Shown here: piece after piece, positions 34,880 through 42,687 of the stretch
How positions within the stretch are numbered: the stretch's first letter is position 1
How the letters are laid out: each line of letters begins with the position of its first letter
Source of the DNA: Microbacterium paraoxydans
Lineage (GTDB): Bacteria; Actinomycetota; Actinomycetes; Actinomycetales; Microbacteriaceae
Assembly (NCBI RefSeq): GCF_900105335.1
Contig: NZ_LT629770.1
Location: forward strand, 2,480,001 to 2,544,000
Direction of reading: 5' to 3'
Length of the DNA: 64,000 bases
Made by a program: the position numbers and the translations under genes
The notes under the pieces: generated by a model
Database searches by the model: none
Told to the model about the DNA's origin: nothing
The model's input: only the letters and a program-made list of their open reading frames with translations

Positions 34880-36263
34880 GCAGGCTGGTGGCGGTTACGA
34901 AGCGGAACTCAATCGCATCCGAGCTGTTGAGGACTGGCGCATCCCGAAGGCTCCTGCGCTTCAGAACGCGCTGCGGTCGTTGGACAGTGCGCTTGCTGCT
35001 GTGCTCGCATCGTCCGCCTGGGAGGGGAGCGCTGCCGAGAGCGCCAAGACGTCGCTGAACACCCTCCGCGCGCAGTTCCGCAACGTAGAAGCGCACGTTT
35101 CACACATCACGCGGGTCATCGACACGGCGAACTCGATCCGCCGGGAGACCGCAGCGGCAGAGCTTCCGAGCGCGCAGGTCGATTCCTTCTGGGCGAACGC
35201 TGCGCGCGTCGGTTCGGTGGTCGTCCACCCCGTGTTGGGGCCGCTTGCCGCCGACACCGCACTCGATGCCATCGGGAACTTCCTCGGCAACAAGCGGGAA
35301 GAAGAGGCCCGAAAGATCGTCGAGCGGGTCGAGGCGTCGCTCCAGGAGCCGGCCAAGGAACTCCTTGAGTCCTCAGAGCGGGTGGCGTCGTTCAACATGG
35401 ACGTCACCGTGCCTGGCGGCACGGATGACCAGCCCGGCGGATCCGATCCCGGGGTGACGGCTCCACGGATCTCGTATCCGAGCGGCATCGGAGGCCCGTC
35501 CGGCTCCGCACCCGGTGTCGGAGGTGTCACTCCTCCCGGCGGCGGTGTCGGCGAGTATCATCCCCCGGTCCCGACGAACCCTGCGGTGCCCTCGGTCCCC
35601 GCCGGGCCGGGCGATGGAGGATGGGTTCCGGAGGGTCCCGGCGATCGTCCGGGCGATGTGGGTATCGATGATCCCTCGATCGACTCTCCCGGCGGTGGTC
35701 TCCTTCCGGGCGGGCCCGGTGGCGGTCTTCCTGGCGGTTCCGGTGGTCCCGGCGGCTCGGGCTCCGGCTCGCTTCCCGGCGGCGCCCTCCCGGGCGGCGT
35801 CTTCCCCGGCGGTAGCGGGGGTCTCGGCGGCATCGTGGGCGGTGGCGCCGGTGCGGCGGCGATCGCGGCGAGCTCGAAGATAGCCGGCTTCGGCAGCATG
35901 GGCGGACTCGGCGGTGCGGGCCTGGGCCCGGGTGCCGGTGCCGGACTCAAGGCCGGTGGCGGTCTGCTCGGCAATTCCGCGGTCGGCGGCGGCGTCGGCG
36001 GCGTCGGTGGTGCGGGCGGTATGGCCGGTGCCGGCGGCGTCGGCGGGGCGGGTGCCTCGGGCACCGGGTCTTCCGGCGCGGCAGGTGCCGGTGGCCGACC
36101 CGGCATGGGCATGATGGGCGGCGCCGGAGGCGCGGACGAGGAGGAGAAGGCGAAGCGTTCGGGCCTCGGTGGTCCTATCGCGCCGAAGCTGGAGGACGAC
36201 GAGGAAGTTGGCCCCCGCGCCAAGGGCGCCCGCGCCGGATCCCGCGACGAGCCCAACAACTGA
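34869..36263 (+). CDS. WXG-like N-terminal protein with long Gly/Pro-rich tail
   Basis: A 464-residue protein. The helical N-terminal part (1-180) has a W-E-G turn in SSAWEGSAAESAK (residues 49-61), and SFWANAARVGSVVVHPVLGP suggests a second helical unit like PPE or EspB proteins. From about 185 on it is a Gly/Pro/Ser-rich low-complexity tail (many GGPGG, PGGSGG runs), and the last 60 residues are charged. The layout resembles large ESX substrates such as EspB or PPE-type surface proteins. It is coupled to mycosin copy 2 by an 11-base overlap, so it may be that protease's substrate. Confidence 0.72.
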   Translation: MAGKQAGGGYEAELNRIRAVEDWRIPKAPALQNALRSLDSALAAVLASSAWEGSAAESAKTSLNTLRAQFRNVEAHVSHITRVIDTANSIRRETAAAELPSAQVDSFWANAARVGSVVVHPVLGPLAADTALDAIGNFLGNKREEEARKIVERVEASLQEPAKELLESSERVASFNMDVTVPGGTDDQPGGSDPGVTAPRISYPSGIGGPSGSAPGVGGVTPPGGGVGEYHPPVPTNPAVPSVPAGPGDGGWVPEGPGDRPGDVGIDDPSIDSPGGGLLPGGPGGGLPGGSGGPGGSGSGSLPGGALPGGVFPGGSGGLGGIVGGGAGAAAIAASSKIAGFGSMGGLGGAGLGPGAGAGLKAGGGLLGNSAVGGGVGGVGGAGGMAGAGGVGGAGASGTGSSGAAGAGGRPGMGMMGGAGGADEEEKAKRSGLGGPIAPKLEDDEEVGPRAKGARAGSRDEPNN

Positions 36264-36301
36264 ATGACGCCGCTCTGGTCCGAGAAGGCGCGGTACGGGG
36301 G

Positions 36302-38130
36302 ATGAGTGGACGCAGTGAGCTGACCCGTGGGCGCGCCGTTTCCGGGATGCGGCGGGCAGCGGCAGCGTTCCTTGCTACGGCGTTGACCGCGCTTGGCTTG
36401 CGGCCTGCGCCCCGAGCGGCGCGACGGTGCTCACTGTGACCTACGCGACAGACGGCGGAGAGCAGACTCTGACGTTAAAGCCGGACCAGATCAGCTGCGA
36501 CTCGGACAGTGCGCACGGGCTTGCGATCTCGAACGATCCACAGGGACGCTTTTCGATCCGGCTCGACAGCGACCGCCGTGGATCGGTCGGCGCGGGTAGC
36601 GATGAGGGGCTGGTGCTCTTCGAAGGAACGGAACTCCACCTCAGCGCCTCAGATACCGTGCTCACCATCGGAGAGTCCGGCGGCGAAGTATCCCTCGTCG
36701 AGGGATGGGAACCCGGTGACGATGTGAATGTCACGGCTGATGATGCCGAGCGGTACCCCGCGACGTTGACCGGATCGATCACCTGCGACGGCCCTGTCGC
36801 CCAGCCGAGTACCGAGCCTCGGGCCTCCGGTGAGGCGGCCGCATCGGATGCGTCCGAGGGCGGGCTGTGGTATTTCAACCGGGGCAAGGTGCAGGCCGCA
36901 CAGGACGCCGGCCTCGACGGTTCCGGAGTGACGATCGCCGTGATCGACACCCAGGTGAATCCGGATGCTCCCGGTCTGCGGGGCGCTGACCTCCAGGTGC
37001 GGGAGGAGTCGTTCTGTTTCGACGAGTCGGGAAAGCGGTATGACGCGATCTCCTCGGACTATGTCGCGGCGAATCACGGCACGAACGTCGCCTCGATGAT
37101 CCTGGGCACGGGAGAGGCGGTCGGCGGCACCCCCATCAAGGGCGTGGCGCCGGGCGCGACGGTGCTCTATTACAACTCGATGATCACCACCAGCGCGCCG
37201 GAGGGGAACGACGTCGAGTCCACCTGCCTGCAGGAGAACGGCGAGCTGATCAACGACGATCTGAGCGATGAGGGAATGCGCCGCCCCTCCGGCCTGGCAA
37301 AGGCGATCTCGGCGGCGGTGGACGACGGTGCGGATATCATCTCGGTTTCGCTGGGCGGGCTGGTCGACGCCGCGGATTCGGTGGCGAAGGCTCATGCGGC
37401 CGGAGTCGTGGTGTTGGGTTCGCTGCCGAATGTGGGCGGGGTCGGCGACTGGCCTTCGAGCTACAACGGTGTCGTCGCCGTGCAGGCGTTCGGTCCCGAC
37501 GGCAAGATCCAGTACTCGACGTACGATCCGGTGCTCGCCGAGCCCTCGCCGAACCTGAGTGAGGACGTGAAGGTGGCGTCTCCGGGGCTGGAGATCATCG
37601 CGCAGGGCACCGCGGACTCGTGGGACGCGCAGCAACTGCGTTCAGGGACCTCATTGGCGACGCCGATCGCGGCGGGCTTCCTGGCGGTCGTGAAGCAGAA
37701 GTACCCGGAGGCGACGTCCAATCAGCTCATCCAGAGCATGATCCACAACACCGGGACGAAGGGCGAGCACGAACCGAAGTGGAACAACAGCGGCGGGTAC
37801 GGGGCGATATCGCTCTCCGGCATGCTGGCTGTCGATCCGACGAAGTACCCGGATGTGAACCCGCTCTGGGACGCCGACGATGAGAACGCTGTTCCCCAGC
37901 AGGCCAACGTGGACGAGGAAGCCGCGCTGCTCGCCGCGAGCGCTTCTCCGCAGCCGACGAGTGAGGCGGGATCTGACTCGGGTACTGCCGGGACAGGTCT
38001 CGCGCCGCTGCTGATCGGCGGTGGGGCCGTGCTCGCCATCCTCGTCATCGGCGGGGTCGTCCTTGCCGTAGTGCTGACCAGCTCGTCACGACGACAGACC
38101 GCCGCGCAAGGGGGAAAGCATGAGCACTAA
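36302..38130 (+). pseudogene. Mycosin-like protease with N-terminal lipoprotein domain, frameshifted at signal peptide
   Basis: The main frame (GTG at 36427) encodes 567 residues: a 140-residue beta-rich domain with Cys24 and Cys120, then a mycosin with Asp174 (AVIDTQVN), His in AANHGTNVAS, Ser in SGTSLATP and a C-terminal membrane helix. It lacks a signal. Directly upstream, a different frame starting at ATG 36302 or 36347 encodes a perfect signal peptide core (MRRAAAAFLATALTALGL), and the main frame has LAAC at 36397-36408. Adding one base at about 36395-36398 joins them into a lipoprotein signal with a LAAC lipobox. So either the gene is naturally disrupted or the sequence has a one-base error; I treat it as a broken gene. 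Confidence 0.8.
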
Positions 38131-38178
38131 GCGCAATCGGTCACTCGACTCGTTGTGACCGAACGGAGGGGGAAGAAG

Positions 38179-38583
38179 ATGCCGGAGGGAAATGACGTTC
38201 TCGCGTCGATGGAGGCGTTGAACGCGAAGATCGATGCGCAGATCGCGCGTTCGCGCGTGCTCGCGGAGGAAGCGGCGCGGGTGTCTGCCGAGGCGACGCA
38301 GACCACGGCGACGGTCACGTCGTCGGATGGTCGGGTCACGGTGGTGGCGCAGCCGACCGGGGCGATCGCCGAGGTGCGGCTGTCGAGCGCCATCGACGAT
38401 GCGATCGCGCTCGGCGCGACGATCACCGATACGATCGCCGCGGCTCAGCGCGCGGCGGCCGACGCCGTGGTCGAGTCCCTGGCGCAGACGCTCGGCGCGG
38501 ATTCCGGGCTGGTCGACGCGGTCCGGCGCGACGTCCAGGCCGCGTTTCCGGCCCCGGGCGACGACACCCTCGGGTACCGCTGA
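38179..38583 (+). CDS. YbaB/EbfC-like protein of the T7SS locus
   Basis: A 134-residue protein with an N-terminal helix (MEALNAKIDAQIARSRVLAEE), a central beta unit (TVTSSDGRVTVVAQPTGAIA) and a C-terminal helix, the YbaB/EbfC arrangement. Classical YbaB proteins bind DNA near recombination genes, but YbaB-like proteins in type VII loci are thought to have other, unknown tasks. The ATG at 38179 was chosen over the GTG eight codons earlier because GGAGGGGGAAGAAG stands right before it. It starts a coupled series: YbaB-like, WXG100, small helical, large effector, lipoprotein. Confidence 0.75.
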   Translation: MPEGNDVLASMEALNAKIDAQIARSRVLAEEAARVSAEATQTTATVTSSDGRVTVVAQPTGAIAEVRLSSAIDDAIALGATITDTIAAAQRAAADAVVESLAQTLGADSGLVDAVRRDVQAAFPAPGDDTLGYR

Positions 38584-38873
38584 TGGCCACGATCGAGGTC
38601 AACCCGTCCCGCCTGGCCGCGGCTGCGCGCTCCATCGGCGATGCGTCGGCGAACATCGATGCCGCCCTGGAGCAGCTCGTCGGGATCGCCGGCGTGCTGC
38701 GGGATTCGTGGTCGGGGGAGGCCCAGTCCGCGTTCGACTCCGCGCACGGGCGCTTCGACCTGTCGATGCGGGAGCGCAGCGCCCTCGTCGACGCCATCGC
38801 GACCACCCTGGACGATCTCGCGACGTCGTACTCCGAGACGGACCTGGCCGGCCAGCGCGCACTCGGGGGGTAG
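38583..38873 (+). CDS. WXG100 family protein
   Basis: A 96-residue helical hairpin with the turn motif W-S-G in LRDSWSGEAQSAFDSAHGRF and a C-terminal YSETD that fits the Y-x-x-x-D/E export signal. It is therefore likely a secreted partner or chaperone. The ATG shares a base with the YbaB-like stop (TGATG). It precedes a small helical protein and the hydrolase-containing candidate effector, and may deliver that effector to EccC. Confidence 0.9.
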   Translation: MATIEVNPSRLAAAARSIGDASANIDAALEQLVGIAGVLRDSWSGEAQSAFDSAHGRFDLSMRERSALVDAIATTLDDLATSYSETDLAGQRALGG

Positions 38874-38902
38874 CTGAACATGACGATGTCGGGAGGATGG
38901 AA

Positions 38903-39235
38903 ATGACCACGGGAGCGGCGAACCAGCAGATCGTCGTCGACGCGGATCTGCTGCAGGCTCATGTGCGGGCGCTCTCTGATGCCGCGGATATCCTGCGCGG
39001 CGCCGCGGCGAACGCGGCCGGCGGCGTGGGCGGAGAGGCGTTCGGGGCCCTGTGCGCCCCCCTGCTCGGCCCGGCGGTGTCGGCACTCGCAGAGGCATCC
39101 CGGTCGACGCTCGCGACGGCGAGCGCGCTCTCGGCACTGACGTCTGCGGCTCTCGCGGCCACTGTCGGACAGTTCCGCGAGGTGGAGGAGACCGCCGTGA
39201 CGACCTTCCGCGCGATCGAAGGACAGGCGCTGTGA
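38903..39235 (+). CDS. Small EspC-like (DUF2580-type) partner protein
   Basis: A 110-residue helical, Ala-rich protein without a W-x-G turn, starting with a beta-like IVVDADLLQAHVRALSDAA as DUF2580/EspC-like proteins do. The start is the ATG preceded by GGGAGG at six bases; an in-frame ATG two codons upstream is weaker. Its stop overlaps the GTG start of the large hydrolase protein (GTGA), so the two are made in equal amounts. The pairing suggests that it forms a heterodimer with the helical N-terminus of the next protein. Confidence 0.66.
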   Translation: MTTGAANQQIVVDADLLQAHVRALSDAADILRGAAANAAGGVGGEAFGALCAPLLGPAVSALAEASRSTLATASALSALTSAALAATVGQFREVEETAVTTFRAIEGQAL

Positions 39236-40803
39236 CCGCGGTCGCCGCGATCAGCGGCCAGGTGCGATCCGGGTCCTGGGCAGCGGGCGCTGCGGGCTAC
39301 ACGTCGGCGCAGGCCGATTGTGCGAGCATCCCCGGCATCGCCGGTCTGCTGATCCAGTACATCCAGCCCCTCCGCGAGTGGTTCGACGATCTGCTCGGCG
39401 ACCCGGGCACCGTCGGCGCCTTCGCGGCCCGCTGGGAGGACGCGGAGCGCGCGCTCGGAAGGACGCACGCGATGCTCAGCGACGCTGATCGTCGGCTGGT
39501 CGACCTGGACGGCCGCACGGTCAGGGCGTTGCGCGAGCGCTTCTCCGATGTGCTCTCCGTGAGCGAGGACGGCGTGCAGTGGACGGGCGCGACTGCGAGC
39601 GCCGTGCGTGCGGTCTCGCACATCATCGAGTCCACTCGCGTGCTGATCTGCGACTTCCTCGGCCGTCTCAGCCGATTCGCCGAGGACCTCTTCGGATGGT
39701 CGGTGAACCCGCTGTCGAAGCTCAAGGACCTCGAGCGGTTCGCGAACTCCGCCGCGGAGTTCGTCACGGTCGGCGGCGCGCTCGTGAAGAACCTGATCAG
39801 CGCCGTCGTCTCGCTCGCGGAACTGCTGTACAAGCTCGTCCCGCTGGTCGGCGACGCGCTGCAGCGGCTCCGCGGAGTGGTCGCCGACATGATGCCGGTG
39901 CTCGGGGGACTGTTCGGCGGCCCGCTCGGGATCCCGGGCGGGAACGTGCTGGACGACTTCCTCGACACGGACGTGAACGTGCGGGAGATCGACCCGGATG
40001 ACCTGAGCGGGAGGGCGCTCCTCGCGTGGATCGAGGCGCACGAAGTCACCGACCTGCGCTCCCTCTCGGATCTCGTCGCGGTGAACACGACGACGGACGC
40101 CATGGGTGGTCAGGACGCGACGGTCATCGACATCAAGCAGGTGCGGGCGGCGGACGGTTCGACCCACTGGGTGGTGTCGCTGCCCTCGACGCAGCCGTGG
40201 GAGTTCGACGGGCCGCACGGTGCGATGAACGACCGCGACAGCAACCTGGCTCTCATGATGGACAACCCGGTCTTCCGTGGCCAGTACGAGCGCGCGGTCC
40301 TGCAGGCGATGCAGGAGGCGGGGATTCCCGCCGGAGCTGATGTCGTCCTGACCGGTTTCAGCCAGGGCGGCATCATGGCGGCCAACCTCGCTGCGGACCC
40401 GACCTTCCCTTACAAGCCGCTCGCGGTGGTGACGAACGGCTCGCCCGTCGACAACTTCGCGGTGCCGCCGCACGTCCCCGTCTATGCGTTCCAGCACGCG
40501 TCGGACATCGTGCCGATGACCGATGGAAGCGCGATCGCGCTGCCGGGTCTTCCCGGCATCGCACCGATCGATGTGCCGCACACGCCGATCACGGTTCTGC
40601 CGCCGAACATGCACCAGATCACGCTCCCCGACCCGCCAGGGAAACACCTCTTCGATGCGCACGACAATGATGCGTACGCGGAATCCGTCGCCGCGTGGGA
40701 ACGACACTATCGGTCAGAGAACGATGGCGAAGACCCCTGGGATCTCGCCGGACTCGGGGGGCAGGTCATCGACCACCAGGTGTATTCGGGGGTGGAGCTT
40801 TGA
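39232..40803 (+). CDS. WXG-like alpha/beta-hydrolase, candidate T7SS effector
   Basis: A 523-residue protein. Residues 1-140 are helical with a W-T-G turn (GVQWTGATASAVRAV, Trp near 117), residues 150-240 are helical with hydrophobic stretches, and residues 280-500 look like an alpha/beta-hydrolase: nucleophile elbow TGFSQGGIMAAN with Ser377, a possible acid Asp425 (HASDIVP) and possible His461. The GFSQGG elbow resembles cutinases and the PE-PPE hydrolase domain, so lipid, ester or polymer substrates are possible. There is no Sec signal; a type VII route is suggested by the N-terminal layout and neighbours. It is coupled to a small partner before and a lipoprotein after it. Confidence 0.8.
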   Translation: MTAVAAISGQVRSGSWAAGAAGYTSAQADCASIPGIAGLLIQYIQPLREWFDDLLGDPGTVGAFAARWEDAERALGRTHAMLSDADRRLVDLDGRTVRALRERFSDVLSVSEDGVQWTGATASAVRAVSHIIESTRVLICDFLGRLSRFAEDLFGWSVNPLSKLKDLERFANSAAEFVTVGGALVKNLISAVVSLAELLYKLVPLVGDALQRLRGVVADMMPVLGGLFGGPLGIPGGNVLDDFLDTDVNVREIDPDDLSGRALLAWIEAHEVTDLRSLSDLVAVNTTTDAMGGQDATVIDIKQVRAADGSTHWVVSLPSTQPWEFDGPHGAMNDRDSNLALMMDNPVFRGQYERAVLQAMQEAGIPAGADVVLTGFSQGGIMAANLAADPTFPYKPLAVVTNGSPVDNFAVPPHVPVYAFQHASDIVPMTDGSAIALPGLPGIAPIDVPHTPITVLPPNMHQITLPDPPGKHLFDAHDNDAYAESVAAWERHYRSENDGEDPWDLAGLGGQVIDHQVYSGVEL

Positions 40804-41258
40804 GGCGTCGTCGCGAAATCATCACCGCCGTGCTTCTCACAGGGGCGGTCTTTTCCGTTACCGGTTGCTCGCTGGTAGCTGGCGATCTGGCCGACGACGA
40901 GGTCGAGGAGATCCCCGCGGCGCTCTTGGCCTCCGATGTCGGAGTCACCGAGGCGTTTGCAGAGAAGGCGACGAGCGGACTCTCCTTCGAGCTGTCGGTC
41001 GGCGTTTATCTCGATGATGCGGAGTTCACCGAGTCGGACCTCGCGTCGGTTCTTCAGATCATCATCGATGAGAACGATCTGCCGACCGATGACATCGAGC
41101 TTGCGGTCCGTGACGTCGACGGTGAGGCCATCGACCTCGAGTCGATGATGGAGCGGTTGGTCCCGGGAGTCGTTGACACGTCTGTGTATGGGCACGTCAC
41201 GCTCACGACCGACGGCGCACGCGAGATCATCGATGCCGTCGAAGCGGGGTCATCGTGA
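40800..41258 (+). CDS. Small lipoprotein, candidate immunity to the hydrolase effector
   Basis: A 152-residue acidic lipoprotein. With a TTG start overlapping the effector's stop (TTGA), it begins with a basic stretch and a hydrophobic core ending in the lipobox VTGC (Cys near residue 21). The mature part has two similar-length units rich in Asp/Glu (VYLDDAEFTESDL and DIELAVRDVDGE). No known family is recognised. The TTG start is chosen because upstream codons overlap the effector gene and the signal peptide would otherwise be internal. Position directly after a candidate extracellular hydrolase suggests protection of the producing cell, by inference. Confidence 0.65.
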   Translation: MRRRREIITAVLLTGAVFSVTGCSLVAGDLADDEVEEIPAALLASDVGVTEAFAEKATSGLSFELSVGVYLDDAEFTESDLASVLQIIIDENDLPTDDIELAVRDVDGEAIDLESMMERLVPGVVDTSVYGHVTLTTDGAREIIDAVEAGSS

Positions 41259-41310
41259 CCCTCCGGACCTCCGGCGGCGGCGCCGCGCGGCGAGAGTCTC
41301 GCGCAGTGGA

Positions 41311-41316
41311 TAGGGT
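41311..41316 (+). promoter_or_regulatory. Putative leaderless -10 element for second eccD
   Basis: TAGGGT ends exactly six bases before the GTG start at 41323, so the eccD2-FHA-eccC unit may have its own leaderless promoter. Confidence 0.5.
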
Positions 41317-41322
41317 GCAGGT

Positions 41323-42687
41323 GTGTCAGTCGAGATCGTAGAGCGGCGTCGGATCGTCCTCCAGAGCGAAGACCGCCGCATCGACCTCTCCCTGCCGCTC
41401 GACGAGACGCTGGAGGACGCCCTCACCCTGAGCGGGATCCCCGACGCAAACCGGTTCGTCACGATCGGACCCGGGGGATACGAGATCCCCGGCGACACCG
41501 AGTGCGAAGACCTCGTCGACGGCGGCCTCTATGCGCTCATCGACCGCACGGCTCTGGCTCCGCAGGCGCGCCCGGCAGAGAAGGCGACGGGCCCGACGCG
41601 CACCGACCACGGCGCACGGTGGTGGCTGCTGGCCGTGAGCGGGATGCTGCTCGTCGCGGTCTTCGCCCAGGGCGCCGTCGATCCTCTGATCCGGCTGCTC
41701 GTCGCCCTCCTCGTCGCCGCGGGTGCGGTCGGCGGCGCCGTCGCGTGGGCGCGACGCGACTCCGCGGCGGGAGTGCGCGGCATCCTCGGGGTGCTCGCGC
41801 CCGTGCTGCTGTCGTTCGCGGCCGGCGCTCTCCTCATCCCGGCCGGGCTGGAGGACGCGTCGCACCTGTCGACCGCCACCGGGTTCCTCGCGGCCGGCAT
41901 CACCACCGCGATCATCGCCGTCACGGCCAGGGCCCGGCCGATGCGCGCCGCGGCGGGGACGGCGACGGTGCTGCTCGTGGGCCTGGCCGCCGTCTGGGGC
42001 CTCGCCCTGCTGCTGCGGTGGGGGGAGGCGGAGGCCGCCGCCCTCTCGCTCGGGCTCGTGCCGCTGGGCCTGCGCGCGCTCCCGAGCAGCCTCGTCAACC
42101 TCCCCGAGGGCTACTTCATCGACTACAAGCACTTCATGACCAGCCGGTGGACCGTGCGCGGAGCCATCCCCGAGTCGGTCGGGCTGCTGCATCCGGAGCG
42201 CATCACCGCGGTCGTCGACGATTCCTCCGCGCGGCTCATCGCGGGCACCGCCGTGCTCAGCATCGTGGCCGCGGTGATGGCTCCGGTCGCGTTCCTGCGG
42301 CCCTGGCCCGACGATGCGTTCGTGGTCTCCGGCGGGATCGCCCTGCTCTGCTGCCTCGCGCTCGCCCTGCTGCTCACGCCGCGGCACACCACCTCCCGCC
42401 TCCTCCGATGGTTCCCCAGCGCCGCGGCCGCCGTGGTCTGCCTCGTCGCCGGCATCCAGGTCGCGGCGGCCCTCGGGAGCGGCTTCCATTTGCTGGGAGC
42501 GGCCCTGCTGTTCCTCGTCGGGTTGGCGGCGGTCGCCGTCGTCATCCCGGTGTCCAAGGGCGCGAAGTCGCTGGTCTGGTCGCGGGTCGGAGACGCGTTC
42601 GAATGGCTCGCCGTCGCGCTCGCCCTGCCGTCGGCCCTGCTGTACGCGAATGCGCTCTCCCTGGTTCGTGGAATGATGGCCGGATGA
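41323..42687 (+). CDS. eccD: EccD-like type VII secretion membrane protein (copy 2)
   Basis: A 454-residue protein with an N-terminal ubiquitin-like domain (residues 8-75) and about eleven membrane helices from residue 100 to the end, the EccD layout. It shares the plan but little obvious sequence with the EccD at 29349; for example its soluble domain starts with IVERRRIVLQSEDRRIDLSL. ESX complexes use two EccD per subunit as a dimer, so this locus may use a heterodimer of the two. The GTG start follows a leaderless -10 box. Its stop overlaps the RDD-FHA gene. Confidence 0.85.
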   Translation: MSVEIVERRRIVLQSEDRRIDLSLPLDETLEDALTLSGIPDANRFVTIGPGGYEIPGDTECEDLVDGGLYALIDRTALAPQARPAEKATGPTRTDHGARWWLLAVSGMLLVAVFAQGAVDPLIRLLVALLVAAGAVGGAVAWARRDSAAGVRGILGVLAPVLLSFAAGALLIPAGLEDASHLSTATGFLAAGITTAIIAVTARARPMRAAAGTATVLLVGLAAVWGLALLLRWGEAEAAALSLGLVPLGLRALPSSLVNLPEGYFIDYKHFMTSRWTVRGAIPESVGLLHPERITAVVDDSSARLIAGTAVLSIVAAVMAPVAFLRPWPDDAFVVSGGIALLCCLALALLLTPRHTTSRLLRWFPSAAAAVVCLVAGIQVAAALGSGFHLLGAALLFLVGLAAVAVVIPVSKGAKSLVWSRVGDAFEWLAVALALPSALLYANALSLVRGMMAG

